A DNA stretch of 50,466 bases, from positions 1-50,466 of the forward strand of contig NZ_NTFY01000091.1 of NCBI RefSeq assembly GCF_002289565.1. Reading direction: 5' to 3'. A model generated the notes under the pieces. The model had not been told where the DNA came from and did no database searches. It saw only the letters and a program-made list of their open reading frames with translations. Numbering within the stretch: position 1 is the first letter of the stretch; each line of letters starts with the position of its first letter. Source of the DNA: Rhodopirellula sp. SM50. Its GTDB lineage: Bacteria > Planctomycetota > Planctomycetia > Pirellulales > Pirellulaceae. Below, piece by piece: positions 17,476 to 26,902 of the stretch. Both the position numbers and the translations under genes were made by a program.

Positions 17476-20469
17476 ATGAAATACGCCGTCGCCGGTTTTG
17501 TTTTTTTACTGACTCTTTCTGCGGCTCAGCGTCGCGTTTCAGCGGCCGAATTGCCCACGTTTGACAAAGTTTCCGAGGGCTACGAACAAGTCCCGGTCTC
17601 TGACCAGGAGAGTCGCAAGGGATTCTTCAACGTCTGGCAGCGGACCAAAGACGCCCAGCTGTTGGCCGAACTGCCGAAAAATTTCGCGACCAAAAGCTAC
17701 TTTATCGCCCTGACGGTCAGCAGCGGTGACACCTACGCCGGATTGCAATCCGGAGAATTGGTCGTCAAGTGGCGTCAGTATGACGATCGGTTGGCATTGA
17801 TCGCGCCGAACCTGTCGATCCGTGCCACCGGCGATCCGGAATCCAAGGCATCGGTCGCACGCTTGTTTACCGACAAAGTCCTGCTCGACATCCCGATCGT
17901 CGCCAAGGGCGGTGCGGGCGGACCGGTGATCGATCTGGACTCGCTCTTGCTGGGCAACGCGAGCACCTTCTTTGGACGAAGTGTCCGCATCTCGAATTCG
18001 CGAATCAAAAAAATTGAGTCGGTCAAAGTCTTCCCGTCCAACGTGGAAGTCGCGCTGGAGACGGTCGGTGCCGCCGGTCGCTTCCAAACCCTGCACTACT
18101 CCTTCAGCGAAGTCCCCAGTCCGTCCAACGGATTCAAGCCGCGATTGGCGGACCAACGGGTGGGGTTCTTTACCACCACCTATTCCGACCTCAGCAAGTA
18201 CACCGACGATGAGACGCGGATTCGCTACATCAATCGTTGGAACTTGGAAAAACGCGATTCGAAACTGAAGCTGAGCCCGCCCAAAGACCCGATCATTTTC
18301 TACGTCGAACACACCGCCCCGGTCCGCTATCGCCGGTTCATCCGCGCCGGTGTCGACTACTGGAACAAAGCCTTTGAAAAGGTCGGCATCGTCGACGCGA
18401 TCGAAGTCCGTTACCAGGACGCCCAAAGCGGCGCCCACATGGAAAAGGACCCCGAAGACGTTCGCTACAACTTCATTCGCTGGTTGAACAATGACATCGG
18501 CACCGCGATCGGCCCCAGCCGCGTCCACCCGATGACCGGCGAAATCCTCGACGCCGACATCATTTTGACCGACGGCTGGATCCGCCACTACAACTACCAG
18601 TACGACGACTTGCTGCCCAAACTGGCGATGGAAGGGGCCAGCCCCGAAACGCTGGCGTGGCTCAGCGAGCACCCCTCCTGGGATCCCCGCGTGCGGATGA
18701 CGTCGCCATCCAAGGTCGCGCAGGTTCGTCAACAGATCGCCCAAGACGCCCAGAAACCCTACGCGGGTTTCTCCATGGCCGCCGCCGATTCGTCACTGAT
18801 CGGCGACGATGAGTTCGACGGACTGATCGGTCACCTCAGCCAAAAGAACGGCATGTGCATGGCCGCCAACGCCCGCAGCCTCGACCTCGCGGTCGCGCGG
18901 ATGGATTGGGCACTGGCGATGATGGAAGACAAACCCAAGGCCGACGCGAAAGACAAGGAAGACGACGAGAAAGAAAAAGACGAGGAAGCGCCGGACAAGG
19001 ACGACGACGCCGATAAGAAAGACGACGACAAGGACGACGACGCCGACAAGAAAGACGACGACAAGGACGACGACGCTGAGAAGAAAGACGACGACAAGGA
19101 CGATGAGAAGAAGGACGACGAGGAGAAGGACGATTCGGTGGACATGCTCGACGGCATGCCGGATTGGTTCGTCGGACCGCTGTTGGCCGACCTGGTGGCT
19201 CACGAAGTCGGGCACACCCTCGGATTGCGTCACAACTTCAAAGGCTCGGCGCTGCACCCGCTCGACAAAATCAATAGCGAAGAACTCAAGGGCAAAGAAG
19301 TCTTCACCGCCTCGGTGATGGACTACATCCCGATCAACTTCCGCTATGAAAGCGGCGACGTCCAAGGCGATTACACCATGATCGACATCGGGCCGTACGA
19401 CTATTGGGCGATCGAATACGGTTACACCTTTGACGAAAAGGCGTTGCCCAAGATCCTCAAACGTTGCGTCGAACCGGAGTTGCAATACGCAACCGACGAA
19501 GACACCAACGGTCCTGATCCGCTCGCCCGCCGCTACGACTTCTCCGCCAATCCGCTCGACTATGCTCAAGAGCAGATGAAACTGGTCAAGCTCTATCGCG
19601 AGCGTATCTTGGACAAGTTTGTCAAAGACGGTGACAGCTGGGCCAAGGCACGTCGCGGCTACGAATTGACTCTCTCGATCCAGACCCGTGCGGCAAGCAT
19701 GATGGCCAATTGGGTCGGCGGAGCGTTCGTCAACCGAGACAAGAAAGGGGATCCGAACGATCGACCCCCGGTCGTCGTCGTCCCGGCAAAACAGCAACGC
19801 GAAGCGATGCAGTTTGTGATCGACCAGACGTTCAACGACAAAGCCTTCGGCTTGACGCCTAAGTTGCTCGAGCGAATGACCTCCGACCAGTGGCTCGACG
19901 GCGGTGCCCATTTCGGCACGTCCGGTGAAGCAACCTGGCCGATCCACGACCGTGTGCTCGGTCTGCAAGCTTCCGCGCTGACCTGGTTGATGAGCCCCAC
20001 GACGCTGCGTCGCGTCTATGACAATGAGCTTCGTCTGCCCGCCGAAGACGATGCGTTGACGCTGCCCGAGTTGCTCACCTCGATCAGCACTGCCGCCTGG
20101 ACGGAACTCGAATCCGATTGCCCCGAAAACCGCAGCAATCGCCAGCCGATGATCAGCTCGCTCCGCCGCAACCTGCAGCAAGAGCATGTCCAACGGTTGA
20201 TCGATCTGATCCTGGAGAAGAACGATGGTGCGGCGGCTTACAAGCCGATCGGTGATCTGGCACGCATGCAGCTTGTCGATTTGATGAAGAAGATCGACAT
20301 GCGACTGAAAAAGTGCGAAAAGAAAATGGACGCCTACTCACGCGCCCATCTTCACGAAGTCTCCATGCGGATCGAGCAAGCGCTCAAAGCCGGTTATACC
20401 TACAACTCAGCCAAGGCGCCCAGCTTTTCGGGCATGCTGATTTTTGGTGAAACGCAAGAGCAAGAGTAA
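17476..20469 (+). CDS. Secreted zinc-dependent metalloprotease (DUF5117/DUF4953-like)
   Basis: The 997-residue product starts at ATG 17476 with a signal peptide (KYAVAGFVFLLTLSAAQRRVSA). It follows the layout of the large bacterial zinc proteases annotated with DUF5117 and DUF4953. The zinc site is HEVGHTLGLRHN beginning at residue 576, an HExxHxxGxxH motif. Directly before it, at about residues 486-555, lies a low-complexity Asp/Lys/Glu block with repeating KKDDDKDDDAD text. The natural substrate is unknown. A GTG at 17467 is a less likely start. A UUCG hairpin follows 29 bases after the stop. Confidence 0.9.
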   Translation: MKYAVAGFVFLLTLSAAQRRVSAAELPTFDKVSEGYEQVPVSDQESRKGFFNVWQRTKDAQLLAELPKNFATKSYFIALTVSSGDTYAGLQSGELVVKWRQYDDRLALIAPNLSIRATGDPESKASVARLFTDKVLLDIPIVAKGGAGGPVIDLDSLLLGNASTFFGRSVRISNSRIKKIESVKVFPSNVEVALETVGAAGRFQTLHYSFSEVPSPSNGFKPRLADQRVGFFTTTYSDLSKYTDDETRIRYINRWNLEKRDSKLKLSPPKDPIIFYVEHTAPVRYRRFIRAGVDYWNKAFEKVGIVDAIEVRYQDAQSGAHMEKDPEDVRYNFIRWLNNDIGTAIGPSRVHPMTGEILDADIILTDGWIRHYNYQYDDLLPKLAMEGASPETLAWLSEHPSWDPRVRMTSPSKVAQVRQQIAQDAQKPYAGFSMAAADSSLIGDDEFDGLIGHLSQKNGMCMAANARSLDLAVARMDWALAMMEDKPKADAKDKEDDEKEKDEEAPDKDDDADKKDDDKDDDADKKDDDKDDDAEKKDDDKDDEKKDDEEKDDSVDMLDGMPDWFVGPLLADLVAHEVGHTLGLRHNFKGSALHPLDKINSEELKGKEVFTASVMDYIPINFRYESGDVQGDYTMIDIGPYDYWAIEYGYTFDEKALPKILKRCVEPELQYATDEDTNGPDPLARRYDFSANPLDYAQEQMKLVKLYRERILDKFVKDGDSWAKARRGYELTLSIQTRAASMMANWVGGAFVNRDKKGDPNDRPPVVVVPAKQQREAMQFVIDQTFNDKAFGLTPKLLERMTSDQWLDGGAHFGTSGEATWPIHDRVLGLQASALTWLMSPTTLRRVYDNELRLPAEDDALTLPELLTSISTAAWTELESDCPENRSNRQPMISSLRRNLQQEHVQRLIDLILEKNDGAAAYKPIGDLARMQLVDLMKKIDMRLKKCEKKMDAYSRAHLHEVSMRIEQALKAGYTYNSAKAPSFSGMLIFGETQEQE
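18931..19134. repeat. Acidic/lysine coding repeat in the zinc protease
   Basis: GAC, AAG and GAA codons dominate about 200 bases, with imperfect 30-33 base units encoding KKDDDKDDDAD. The block ends about 20 residues before the zinc-binding motif. Confidence 0.9.
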
Positions 20470-20498
20470 GCGGTTTCCGCACGCTATTCATTCTCATG

Positions 20499-20522
20499 CG
20501 ACCTCTCCTTCGGGAGAGGTCG
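20499..20522. terminator. UUCG-loop hairpin, probable terminator
   Basis: Perfect 10-base arms CGACCTCTCC and GGAGAGGTCG enclose TTCG and are followed by TTTCGTTT. It sits between the convergent zinc protease and GNAT genes, so it may end the zinc protease transcript. The T-rich tail favours plus-strand termination. Confidence 0.75.
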
Positions 20523-20595
20523 TTTCGTTTCGGCCGAGCTGATTTGGCCCCCGATTCAGACGAACGCGCGACTTCGGTCGACCGAACGACGGCAA

Positions 20596-21195
20596 CTATT
20601 CGCCGCGCCGCTGCGCCAGAAACGTCAAATGAGTTTTGACCGCCGGCCATTCGCTGGCGAGGATCGAATAGACGCACGTGTCTCGCAGCGTGCCGTCGGA
20701 CAAAATCTGGTGGTTCCGTAAAACCCCGTCCAGCTTCGCGCCAAGGCGTTCGATCGCGACACGGCTGCGGCGGTTGAAGAAGTGCGTGCGAAACTCGACG
20801 GCGATGCAATGCATCGTTTCGAACGCCTGCGTCAGCAGCAGTCGCTTGCAGCGAGTGTTCAGTCCGCTGCGCCAAACGGATTGGCGATACCAGGTCGACC
20901 CGATCTCCAAGCGTCGATTCGTTTCGTCGGCATTCATGTACGTGGTCATTCCGACCGCCCGGCCCGATCCTTCGTCAATGATCGCAAACGGCAACATCGA
21001 TCGCCGCGCGTACAGATCAAGCCGACGCTTGATCTCACCAGCCATCGCGTCGGGCTCGGGGACGCTCGTGTACCAAAGTTCCCACAGACAACCGTCCCGC
21101 GCCGATTCAACAAGGTCGTCGTGATGGCGTGGATCGAGTAACTCGAGTCGAACCCCATCGCCGGCAAGCGTCACCGCATCCAACCATCCCGTCAT
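20596..21195 (-). CDS. GNAT family N-acetyltransferase (RimJ/RimL-like)
   Basis: The 199-residue product shows the GNAT core: VRLELLDPRHHDDLVESARD, FAIIDEGSGRAVGMTTYMNAD, RLEIGSTWYRQSVWRSGLNTRCKRLLL (acetyl-CoA binding region) and VEFRTHFFNRRSRVAIERLGAKLDG. It resembles RimJ/RimL-type acetyltransferases and annotated GCN5 proteins; the acceptor is unknown. Upstream of it lies a 290-base minisatellite. Confidence 0.9.
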   Translation of the reverse strand: MTGWLDAVTLAGDGVRLELLDPRHHDDLVESARDGCLWELWYTSVPEPDAMAGEIKRRLDLYARRSMLPFAIIDEGSGRAVGMTTYMNADETNRRLEIGSTWYRQSVWRSGLNTRCKRLLLTQAFETMHCIAVEFRTHFFNRRSRVAIERLGAKLDGVLRNHQILSDGTLRDTCVYSILASEWPAVKTHLTFLAQRRGE

Positions 21196-21480
21196 CCTGT
21201 CACCCCATCATTCCACCATCCCATCATTCCACCATCCCATCATTCCACCATCCCATCATTCCGCCATCCCATCATTCTGCCATCCCATCATTCTGCCATC
21301 CCATCATTCTGCCATCCCGTCATCCTGTCACCCCATCATTCCACCATCCCACCTTCCCATCGTTCTGCCTTCCCATCGTTCTGCCTTCCATCGTTCTGCC
21401 TTCCATCGTTCTGCCTTCCATCGTTCTGCCTTCCATCGTTTTGCCTTCCATCATTCTGCCTTCCATCGTTTTGCTCCACC
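21188..21480. repeat. 16/15-bp minisatellite array
   Basis: About 18 imperfect tandem units of CATCCCATCATTCTGC type run through the gap between two minus-strand genes. The unit is 16 bases up to about 21390, then 15 bases (CTTCCATCGTTCTGC) after losing a C. There are no unique spacers between identical repeats, so this is not a CRISPR array. Related units occur near 14940, 15055 and 34796. Confidence 0.95.
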
Positions 21481-21505
21481 GTTCCGACCTCCCGTCCCCG
21501 GTCCC

Positions 21506-22393
21506 TCAAGCCACCTCACGGACCTCATCGAGCCCCAGCTGTGCCCGCGTGATCCCCATCTTCCGCACGCGTAGTCGGATGTCTCGATTGCGCTGCCAGT
21601 CTTCGTCGGTGACGTAGCCGCGGTCGTGGTCCAGGTGATAGCAGACCGCACGGTGGCGGATTTGCATGCCCAGCACACCGGCGTTTTCGAGTCGTTCACC
21701 GAGTTCACGATCCAGGCCGCCATACCGCATTTCATGGTTGAACCCGTTGGCCGCAACAACATCCGCTTTCCAAGCCGACGCGTTATGGCCGTTGAATGTC
21801 GGGCGTGTCGTTGTGGCGAGGTCCAGTACCTTGGCCAGTCCCGGGCGGTTTTGGATCCACAGCCATTTGGCGGGAACGTCGTCGCCGTTCTGTTTCAGCC
21901 ACACGGGGTCGGTGAAATCGTGGTACGCGACGTCGCCGGCCAGAATTCGATCGGTCAACGCACGTTTCAGCCGATAGCAGCCGCCAGACAGGAATCGGCC
22001 CGGCGCGGCTAGCCGCAGGTGCTCGGCGACAAAGTCGCGGCGCGGGACACAGTCGCCGTCGGTGAAGATCAAGTAGTCGCCCTGGGCCGCGTCGATGGCG
22101 CGATTCAGGATCCGCGTTTTCCCGAATCCCTGATGGGGCTGGGAAACATAGCGGACTCGAAAGTCCGTGCGTGTGGCAAACTCGTCGATCACCCCGCGAG
22201 TCTCCTCGGTCCGGCCATCTTCGCCGACCACAATCTCAAAGTCTCGGCAGGTCTGGTTGGCAAACCCCTGGAGCACTTGGCGGAGATAGTGGGGCGACCG
22301 AAACGTTGTCATGATCACAGACGCTGAAACAGAAGCCGGCAGGCTGGCTGGCAGAGAGGCGGGCAGGCTGGCTGGCAGACGGTGCGAATCCAT
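21506..22393 (-). CDS. Family 2 glycosyltransferase with Glyco_transf_7-like C-terminus
   Basis: The 295-residue product starts MDSHRLPASLPASLPAS, a short four-residue repeat directly before the first strand SVIMTTFRSPHYLRQVL. GEDGRTEET and FTDGDCVPRRDF (DGD near residue 112) are the nucleotide-sugar and metal sites of a GT-A fold, and RYGGLDRELGERLENAG matches the galactosyltransferase-type C-terminal helix. It probably adds a sugar to a surface glycan; donor and acceptor are unknown. The ATG 22312 would cut the first strand, so I keep 22393. Confidence 0.9.
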   Translation of the reverse strand: MDSHRLPASLPASLPASLPASVSASVIMTTFRSPHYLRQVLQGFANQTCRDFEIVVGEDGRTEETRGVIDEFATRTDFRVRYVSQPHQGFGKTRILNRAIDAAQGDYLIFTDGDCVPRRDFVAEHLRLAAPGRFLSGGCYRLKRALTDRILAGDVAYHDFTDPVWLKQNGDDVPAKWLWIQNRPGLAKVLDLATTTRPTFNGHNASAWKADVVAANGFNHEMRYGGLDRELGERLENAGVLGMQIRHRAVCYHLDHDRGYVTDEDWQRNRDIRLRVRKMGITRAQLGLDEVREVA

Positions 22394-22785
22394 TCGTCGA
22401 CACTCTTAGGCAGGGCTGAGAAGGCGGTTTGGCGTAGTAAACAGAAAGACGTGCAGGCGGGTAAAGATTGATCTGCCGCAATTGCCATCGACCTGGACCG
22501 TTTCGGCAGAGTATCGAAGGCAAGTCGCCCGACGCACACGGGCAAACCGTGAAATGACCAATCCCTGCCCAAGGTCACTCCATCATGCGCTCTGACCCGA
22601 TCGATCCTGCTCCAGGCGATTCCGCCCGACTGAAGGTTAATTCCAGCCACCGCATCGCCCGCGAGCGGGCTGTCGATTCAAGCCTGCACGCGTTAGCAAG
22701 GGGCCACGCATCGCCCCTCGCTCACGCATCGGGCTGGCATGATCACTCTGATTTTGGAACATCGACTGAAACGACATCCCGCGAG
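22394..22785. other. Divergent intergenic region, repeat-like
   Basis: This gap lies between the divergent glycosyltransferase and hydrolase genes. Nucleotides 22650-22740 hold a palindromic stretch (for example CGCGAGCGGGC and CAAGGGGCCACGCATCGCCCCTCG) that looks like a dispersed element. The hydrolase frame is open here, but the translation is not protein-like, so I treat it as non-coding. Confidence 0.55.
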
Positions 22786-24438
22786 GTGGTTTCGCAAGGC
22801 CTCTTTTCACAGCGATTCTTCCAGTTTGGCGTCGTCTTGCTGGCATTGCTGACCCTTTCCGGCTGCTCCGGCGAGCGGGGCGGTCAGGCGATGGAGCAAC
22901 CGGACGCTCAGGCCGAAGCGATTCAGTCGGCTCCGGAGGTCGATCCCGACGTCACGGTCGTCCCGGACGCCCCATCGGAATTCAGCGTCCTGCCGCCCAC
23001 GATCGGCCAGGGCGATCCGCAGTTCGCCGATTCGGCGGTCGAGTCAGACCCCGAGCCGTCGATGGCGTTTTCGTCCGAGATGGCACCCCGCTCACTTGCA
23101 CTTCCGCCGCCCCCGCCGATGGCTGCCCGGGTTGCCGAGTCATCGCCGCCGGGCCCTGCTGCGACGCTTCCCGCCGGCGCAACCCACGACGCTGACCGCG
23201 CGTTTGCGACCGTGGCTGTTTACTATGCCACCGATCGCCAGCGAGATTCGGTTGCCCTGTCCGCCTACAACGTCACCGGCAACCGCGACGCCTTGGTGTT
23301 GTTGGGCGGTTCGTCGATCGTCTTCCTCGCCCTGGCCGGATTCAGCGTGCTGCGACGCCGTCCCCAAGCCGCTTTAGGGTTCTCGACATTCGGCGTCGTT
23401 GCCGCCTTGGCCGCGTCGGCTGTTTTGCTCTCCGGCACCGCCAACATCGAAAAACACGGCGTGACGTACAACGCAGCCCGGGGAACGCTGGTCAAAGGGA
23501 TCGCCGAAGTGACGGTGCCGGACACGCACCAACGCGGCATGGTCGAGCGGCCCAGCTTGCTGAGATTCGAAATTCGCGAAGACCAACAAGAACACATTGT
23601 CCTGACCAGTGCGGTCGAACTTTCCGATTCCGATTTTGAGCGACAACTCGCCGAGACCGTCGCGTTGTCGCCCAGCCAAGACTTGTTGGTCTTCATTCAC
23701 GGCTACAACGTTGACTTCCAATCGGCGATCCGGCGGACCGCCCAGATCGCAGTTGACCTTCCCTTTGAGGGTGTTCCGGTGTGTTACAGTTGGCCTAGCC
23801 AAGGCACGCTGCTGGGCTACACCGTCGATGAGAACAATGCCGCCTGGACTCAAACGCATCTCAAACAATTCCTGCTCGATTTGGCCCATCAAAGCGGTGC
23901 GCGTTCGATCAACGTCGTCGCCCACAGCATGGGGAATCGGCCGACGACCGGCGCGCTGGTCGAAATCGGATGGGAAGAGCGGCAGTTCGACACTGAACCG
24001 TCTCCCCTGTTTGACCGCGTCGTGTTAGCCGCGCCCGACGTGGACGCCGATCGGTTTCGCCGCGACTTGGCACCCGCGCTGACCTCCATCGCCGAGCATG
24101 TCACGCTCTATGCCTCCTCCGACGATCAAGCACTGATCGCATCCAAGCAAGTTCACGGGTACCCCCGCGCCGGCGAAAGTGGTGACGACATCGTGGTGGT
24201 CCCCGGCATTGAAACCATCGATGTCAGCGGCATCGACCTCAGCCTGCTCGGGCACAGCTACTACGGCGACGCACCGTCGATGCTGCAGGATTTGTATCAG
24301 CTCGTCCGCAATCGACTGCCGGCGACCCAGCGGCCCCAGCTCATTCCGCGGCCCCTCGGCGCGCTGACCTACTGGCAATTGATCGGACAGCCGGCCGTGC
24401 GACAACGCTTCTCCGCCGAGTCTTCGTCGATCAAATAG
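22786..24438 (+). CDS. DUF900-type alpha/beta-hydrolase lipoprotein
   Basis: Starting at GTG 22786 the product has 550 residues: a signal segment with lipobox (LLTLSGC), a Pro/Ser/Glu-rich linker, a YYATDRQRDS motif, one or two hydrophobic segments (LVLLGGSSIVFLALAGFSVL and TFGVVAALAASAVLLSG) and a hydrolase domain. The domain has LLVFIHGYNVDFQSA, CYSWPSQG and the nucleophile elbow AHSMGN at Ser381, as in DUF900 esterase-like proteins. Substrate is unknown. The frame is open to 22585 and an earlier ATG there is possible. Confidence 0.85.
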   Translation: MVSQGLFSQRFFQFGVVLLALLTLSGCSGERGGQAMEQPDAQAEAIQSAPEVDPDVTVVPDAPSEFSVLPPTIGQGDPQFADSAVESDPEPSMAFSSEMAPRSLALPPPPPMAARVAESSPPGPAATLPAGATHDADRAFATVAVYYATDRQRDSVALSAYNVTGNRDALVLLGGSSIVFLALAGFSVLRRRPQAALGFSTFGVVAALAASAVLLSGTANIEKHGVTYNAARGTLVKGIAEVTVPDTHQRGMVERPSLLRFEIREDQQEHIVLTSAVELSDSDFERQLAETVALSPSQDLLVFIHGYNVDFQSAIRRTAQIAVDLPFEGVPVCYSWPSQGTLLGYTVDENNAAWTQTHLKQFLLDLAHQSGARSINVVAHSMGNRPTTGALVEIGWEERQFDTEPSPLFDRVVLAAPDVDADRFRRDLAPALTSIAEHVTLYASSDDQALIASKQVHGYPRAGESGDDIVVVPGIETIDVSGIDLSLLGHSYYGDAPSMLQDLYQLVRNRLPATQRPQLIPRPLGALTYWQLIGQPAVRQRFSAESSSIK

Positions 24439-24974
24439 CACCGCCACATCGGTGCCGTCGTCGCCCCGCACCCCAACCGCCTCACGGATCACTCAAACCC
24501 CCACGCCTCAAGTCGAGAAATCACGCTCCTGGCGGGCATGGGTGTCTGCACAATTCCAGTCACCCTCCCTAAAGGAGGTCGTGCCGTTTTTGAGTCGTTG
24601 AATTCAAAGGGGCTTAGGTTTGCCCGCATCATTGCATCCCGGATGGGATGGCAGAGAGTAGCCGGCAGAGCGAGCGAAGCGAACACCGCCGGAACGGTAA
24701 AAAACAGTCCAAACGACCCCGAAGTGGGTCGCAGCGTCTGAATGCTGTGACCCCGTCCGGGGTCAATCCGCAATCGCTTTTGGGATTCCGGTGGTGCGCT
24801 AAGGCGACCACCGGCTACTTGCTGCAACCCCTCTCGGGGTAGAACCTGCTCCGCAAGCGGATGGAGTCCTCAAGATGTTTGGTAAATCTCACCCCCAGTC
24901 CCTCCTGCCTGGAAGGGTTGCGTCGTAAACTGCGCGACCTGCCTGAATACCCACACTCGGGAAGCGACGGCGAT
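24439..24974. other. Gene-free repeat-rich region
   Basis: No gene is supported in these 536 bases between the hydrolase and the STAS gene, which converge. They hold a partial CACCCTCCC element near 24560, the structured element 24640-24842, and a CCTCCTGCC remnant near 24900. Confidence 0.7.
24640..24842. repeat. Structured dispersed element of about 200 bases
   Basis: Several short hairpins follow each other: GACCCCG/CGGGGTC at 24749-24764, CCGGTGGT/ACCACCGG near 24790-24817, and a CCCC/GGGG pair at its end. The text resembles a repeat I associate with planctomycete intergenic regions. Only one copy lies in this window, so the dispersed label rests on general knowledge. Confidence 0.5.
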
Positions 24975-25385
24975 TCAAACTGAAACCGGCACCGAGTGGT
25001 CGAGATCGGAATCGATTGCGGCAGCCACGGCCACCGGTTCGTTCTCCGGGTTCCCTTCGAACTCAAAGATCCGCTCCAAGCGAGTGATACGAAACACGTC
25101 GCGAACGGCATCATTGAGTGAACGCAGGCGAAGATGAATGCCTGAGGCCCGCGATTGGGCCCGCAGCCGAATCAATTCGTTCAGCCCCGCGCTGCTGATC
25201 CAGGTCACCTGTCCGAGATCGATGATCACGTCGGTCACCATGTGCTCACGCGGTTGGTCCAGCGCAGCGTTCACCTTGGAGGAAATTTTTCGGGCCGATT
25301 TTCGACGGTTGATCACCTTCAGCGAAGGCGACACGACCAGGGAACAGTCGTGGAAATGGATCTCAACTGCCGTTGTTTGACTCAT
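24975..25385 (-). CDS. STAS-domain protein (anti-anti-sigma factor-like)
   Basis: The 136-residue product is a single STAS domain: VIIDLGQVTWISSAGLNELIRLRAQSR carries the conserved serine pair where anti-anti-sigma factors are phosphorylated, and LRLRSLNDAVRDVFRITRLERIFEF is the usual C-terminal helix. Such proteins bind or release an anti-sigma kinase; no kinase or sigma factor is adjacent. A 25-residue acidic tail follows. It has its own upstream gap of about 400 bases. Confidence 0.9.
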   Translation of the reverse strand: MSQTTAVEIHFHDCSLVVSPSLKVINRRKSARKISSKVNAALDQPREHMVTDVIIDLGQVTWISSAGLNELIRLRAQSRASGIHLRLRSLNDAVRDVFRITRLERIFEFEGNPENEPVAVAAAIDSDLDHSVPVSV

Positions 25386-25784
25386 CGGTGCGATGCGTGC
25401 TCACGTGTAAGGGCAAGGAACTGGACCAAGTGCCAGAACTGTGGTGCCATCGGCACCCACAGCCATCTCCGACTGCTTCATTCCACACGATGTTGTTGCG
25501 AAAACTCAGTGTTTTCTGCACTCAACGTCATGAAAGCATATCAAAAAACGACACGCAGGGCAAACAAGTTCGCGCTGCCCAACGGCCGGTCGCGGGGTCT
25601 CCGTGGGCAACGGCGACGCCTCACAACGGTCAGCACCCGGCATCCCCGATCGGGTGCGGCGTGAGTAACAATCACAAGACGGCTCAATCACGGCTCGACA
25701 TTCGATCACCTAAACGGCGACAGTGCCGCTCTACGTCGGAGGCATCGATTTCAGTTTCACCGCCTGCGGTTTAGCCTTCGCGGC
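25386..25784. other. Gene-free region upstream of STAS gene
   Basis: This 399-base stretch lies between the STAS start and the end of a small membrane-protein gene, both on the minus strand. I see no coding signal, no long hairpin and no clear promoter. Confidence 0.6.
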
Positions 25785-26081
25785 TTATCCCTCGCGGTGG
25801 CGGGGGATCACGAAGGAGTGAAACGTGATCACGCAACCGAACGCGATCATGGACAACCCCAGCCAACGCGGGGGGGTGACACGTTTTCGTGGCACCGGAG
25901 TGACGGGCTCGAAAATCGAACCCAGCGTCGTGGAATTGTCGACCAATGGGGTATTGGTCATCCGCGCGACGAACCGAGTGGAGCGTTCGTTGAGCACGAA
26001 GGATTCGACGCGACGAAACTGCAGCCCGAGCAGAATCAGCAGGATTCCGCTGAGGAAATATCGATTTCGATAGAAAGACAT
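25785..26081 (-). CDS. Small two-segment membrane protein
   Basis: The 98-residue product starts MSFYRNRYFLSGILLILLGLQF at ATG 26081. It has an N-terminal membrane segment, about 45 polar residues (RRVESFVLNERSTRFVARMT) and a second hydrophobic segment (WLGLSMIAFGCVITFHSFVI). I do not recognise a family. It is the second of two small membrane-protein genes on this strand, suggesting joint expression. Confidence 0.7.
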   Translation of the reverse strand: MSFYRNRYFLSGILLILLGLQFRRVESFVLNERSTRFVARMTNTPLVDNSTTLGSIFEPVTPVPRKRVTPPRWLGLSMIAFGCVITFHSFVIPRHREG

Positions 26082-26250
26082 GGATCGAGCTCTGTGTAAA
26101 TCGCCTTGGGGGCCGTCCAGCAAGCGGCAAACCGTGATAGATCCATCGGCATGGCGTCCGGCCGGCCATCAATGACGTCGCCCAACGACGGGTCGCCAAG
26201 GTCAAAGCGAACGTGCCAATCGTGCCGACCGCGCGGCCTGGCGTTGCGAC

Positions 26251-26541
26251 TCACCCGCCGAAGACGTCGTCGACGACGCGACGCATTGCATCGCCGAAAC
26301 TGCGATGGGCGGAATCTTCCAGCAAATCGGCTTGATTGCTGCGCATGATCGCCGCCGCCAACGCCTTATGACTCTGCCAGTCCTGCAGATCAAAGGCGCG
26401 GATGTCGGTGTAGATTCCCGCCAGATTGTTGCTGATCTTGGGCACCAAGACGACGCCGTTGTTGCCGCGCACGATGTGATAGTGCATGACGACGAACAGC
26501 AGCAGCGCGCCGCAGAACATTCCGGCAAAAAATCGAGACAT
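26251..26541 (-). CDS. Small single-pass membrane protein
   Basis: The 96-residue product starts MSRFFAGMFCGALLLFVVMHYH, one membrane segment, followed by a soluble part (NGVVLVPKISNNLAGIYTDIRAFDLQDWQSHKAL is its core, residues about 28-62). I do not know the family. The text looks protein-like and codon use matches neighbours. The next small membrane gene begins 169 bases downstream. Confidence 0.7.
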   Translation of the reverse strand: MSRFFAGMFCGALLLFVVMHYHIVRGNNGVVLVPKISNNLAGIYTDIRAFDLQDWQSHKALAAAIMRSNQADLLEDSAHRSFGDAMRRVVDDVFGG

Positions 26542-26824
26542 CTCGGCGGCCAGGGGAAGACGAAAGCGGGGTCGGAGGCGGAACCCTCGAATTCCGCAGT
26601 TTCATTTTTAGGCCTGCACGACTTCCGGGGCAAGTCCGAAGTTTTTTCGTTCCTTCGCCAAGGCGTCTTGACGACGCGTTGCGATCGCTACACACTACGC
26701 AACCGATTGGTTGACGGAGAAAGCTGAAGTTTCGGCGTCCGACGTCCGATCCCACTCGGTACCGCAGCAGACCACCGCACGACACACCGCCTCGGCGAGC
26801 GTGCCGTCTGCCTCAAAAACACGC

Positions 26825-26898
<74 letters not shown>

Positions 26899-26902
26899 CT
26901 TC

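Noticed and set aside
18793..20193. 466-residue minus-strand frame opposite the zinc protease
   Set aside because: The Val/Leu-rich stretch is the complement of the Asp/Lys repeat; the zinc motif lies on the plus strand.
21188..21480. CRISPR-like array
   Set aside because: Units of 15-16 bases follow each other without unique spacers, and no cas gene is near.
24640..24842. Riboswitch or other known structured RNA
   Set aside because: Hairpins are present but they resemble a repeat, lie at a convergent junction, and match no riboswitch core I can identify.
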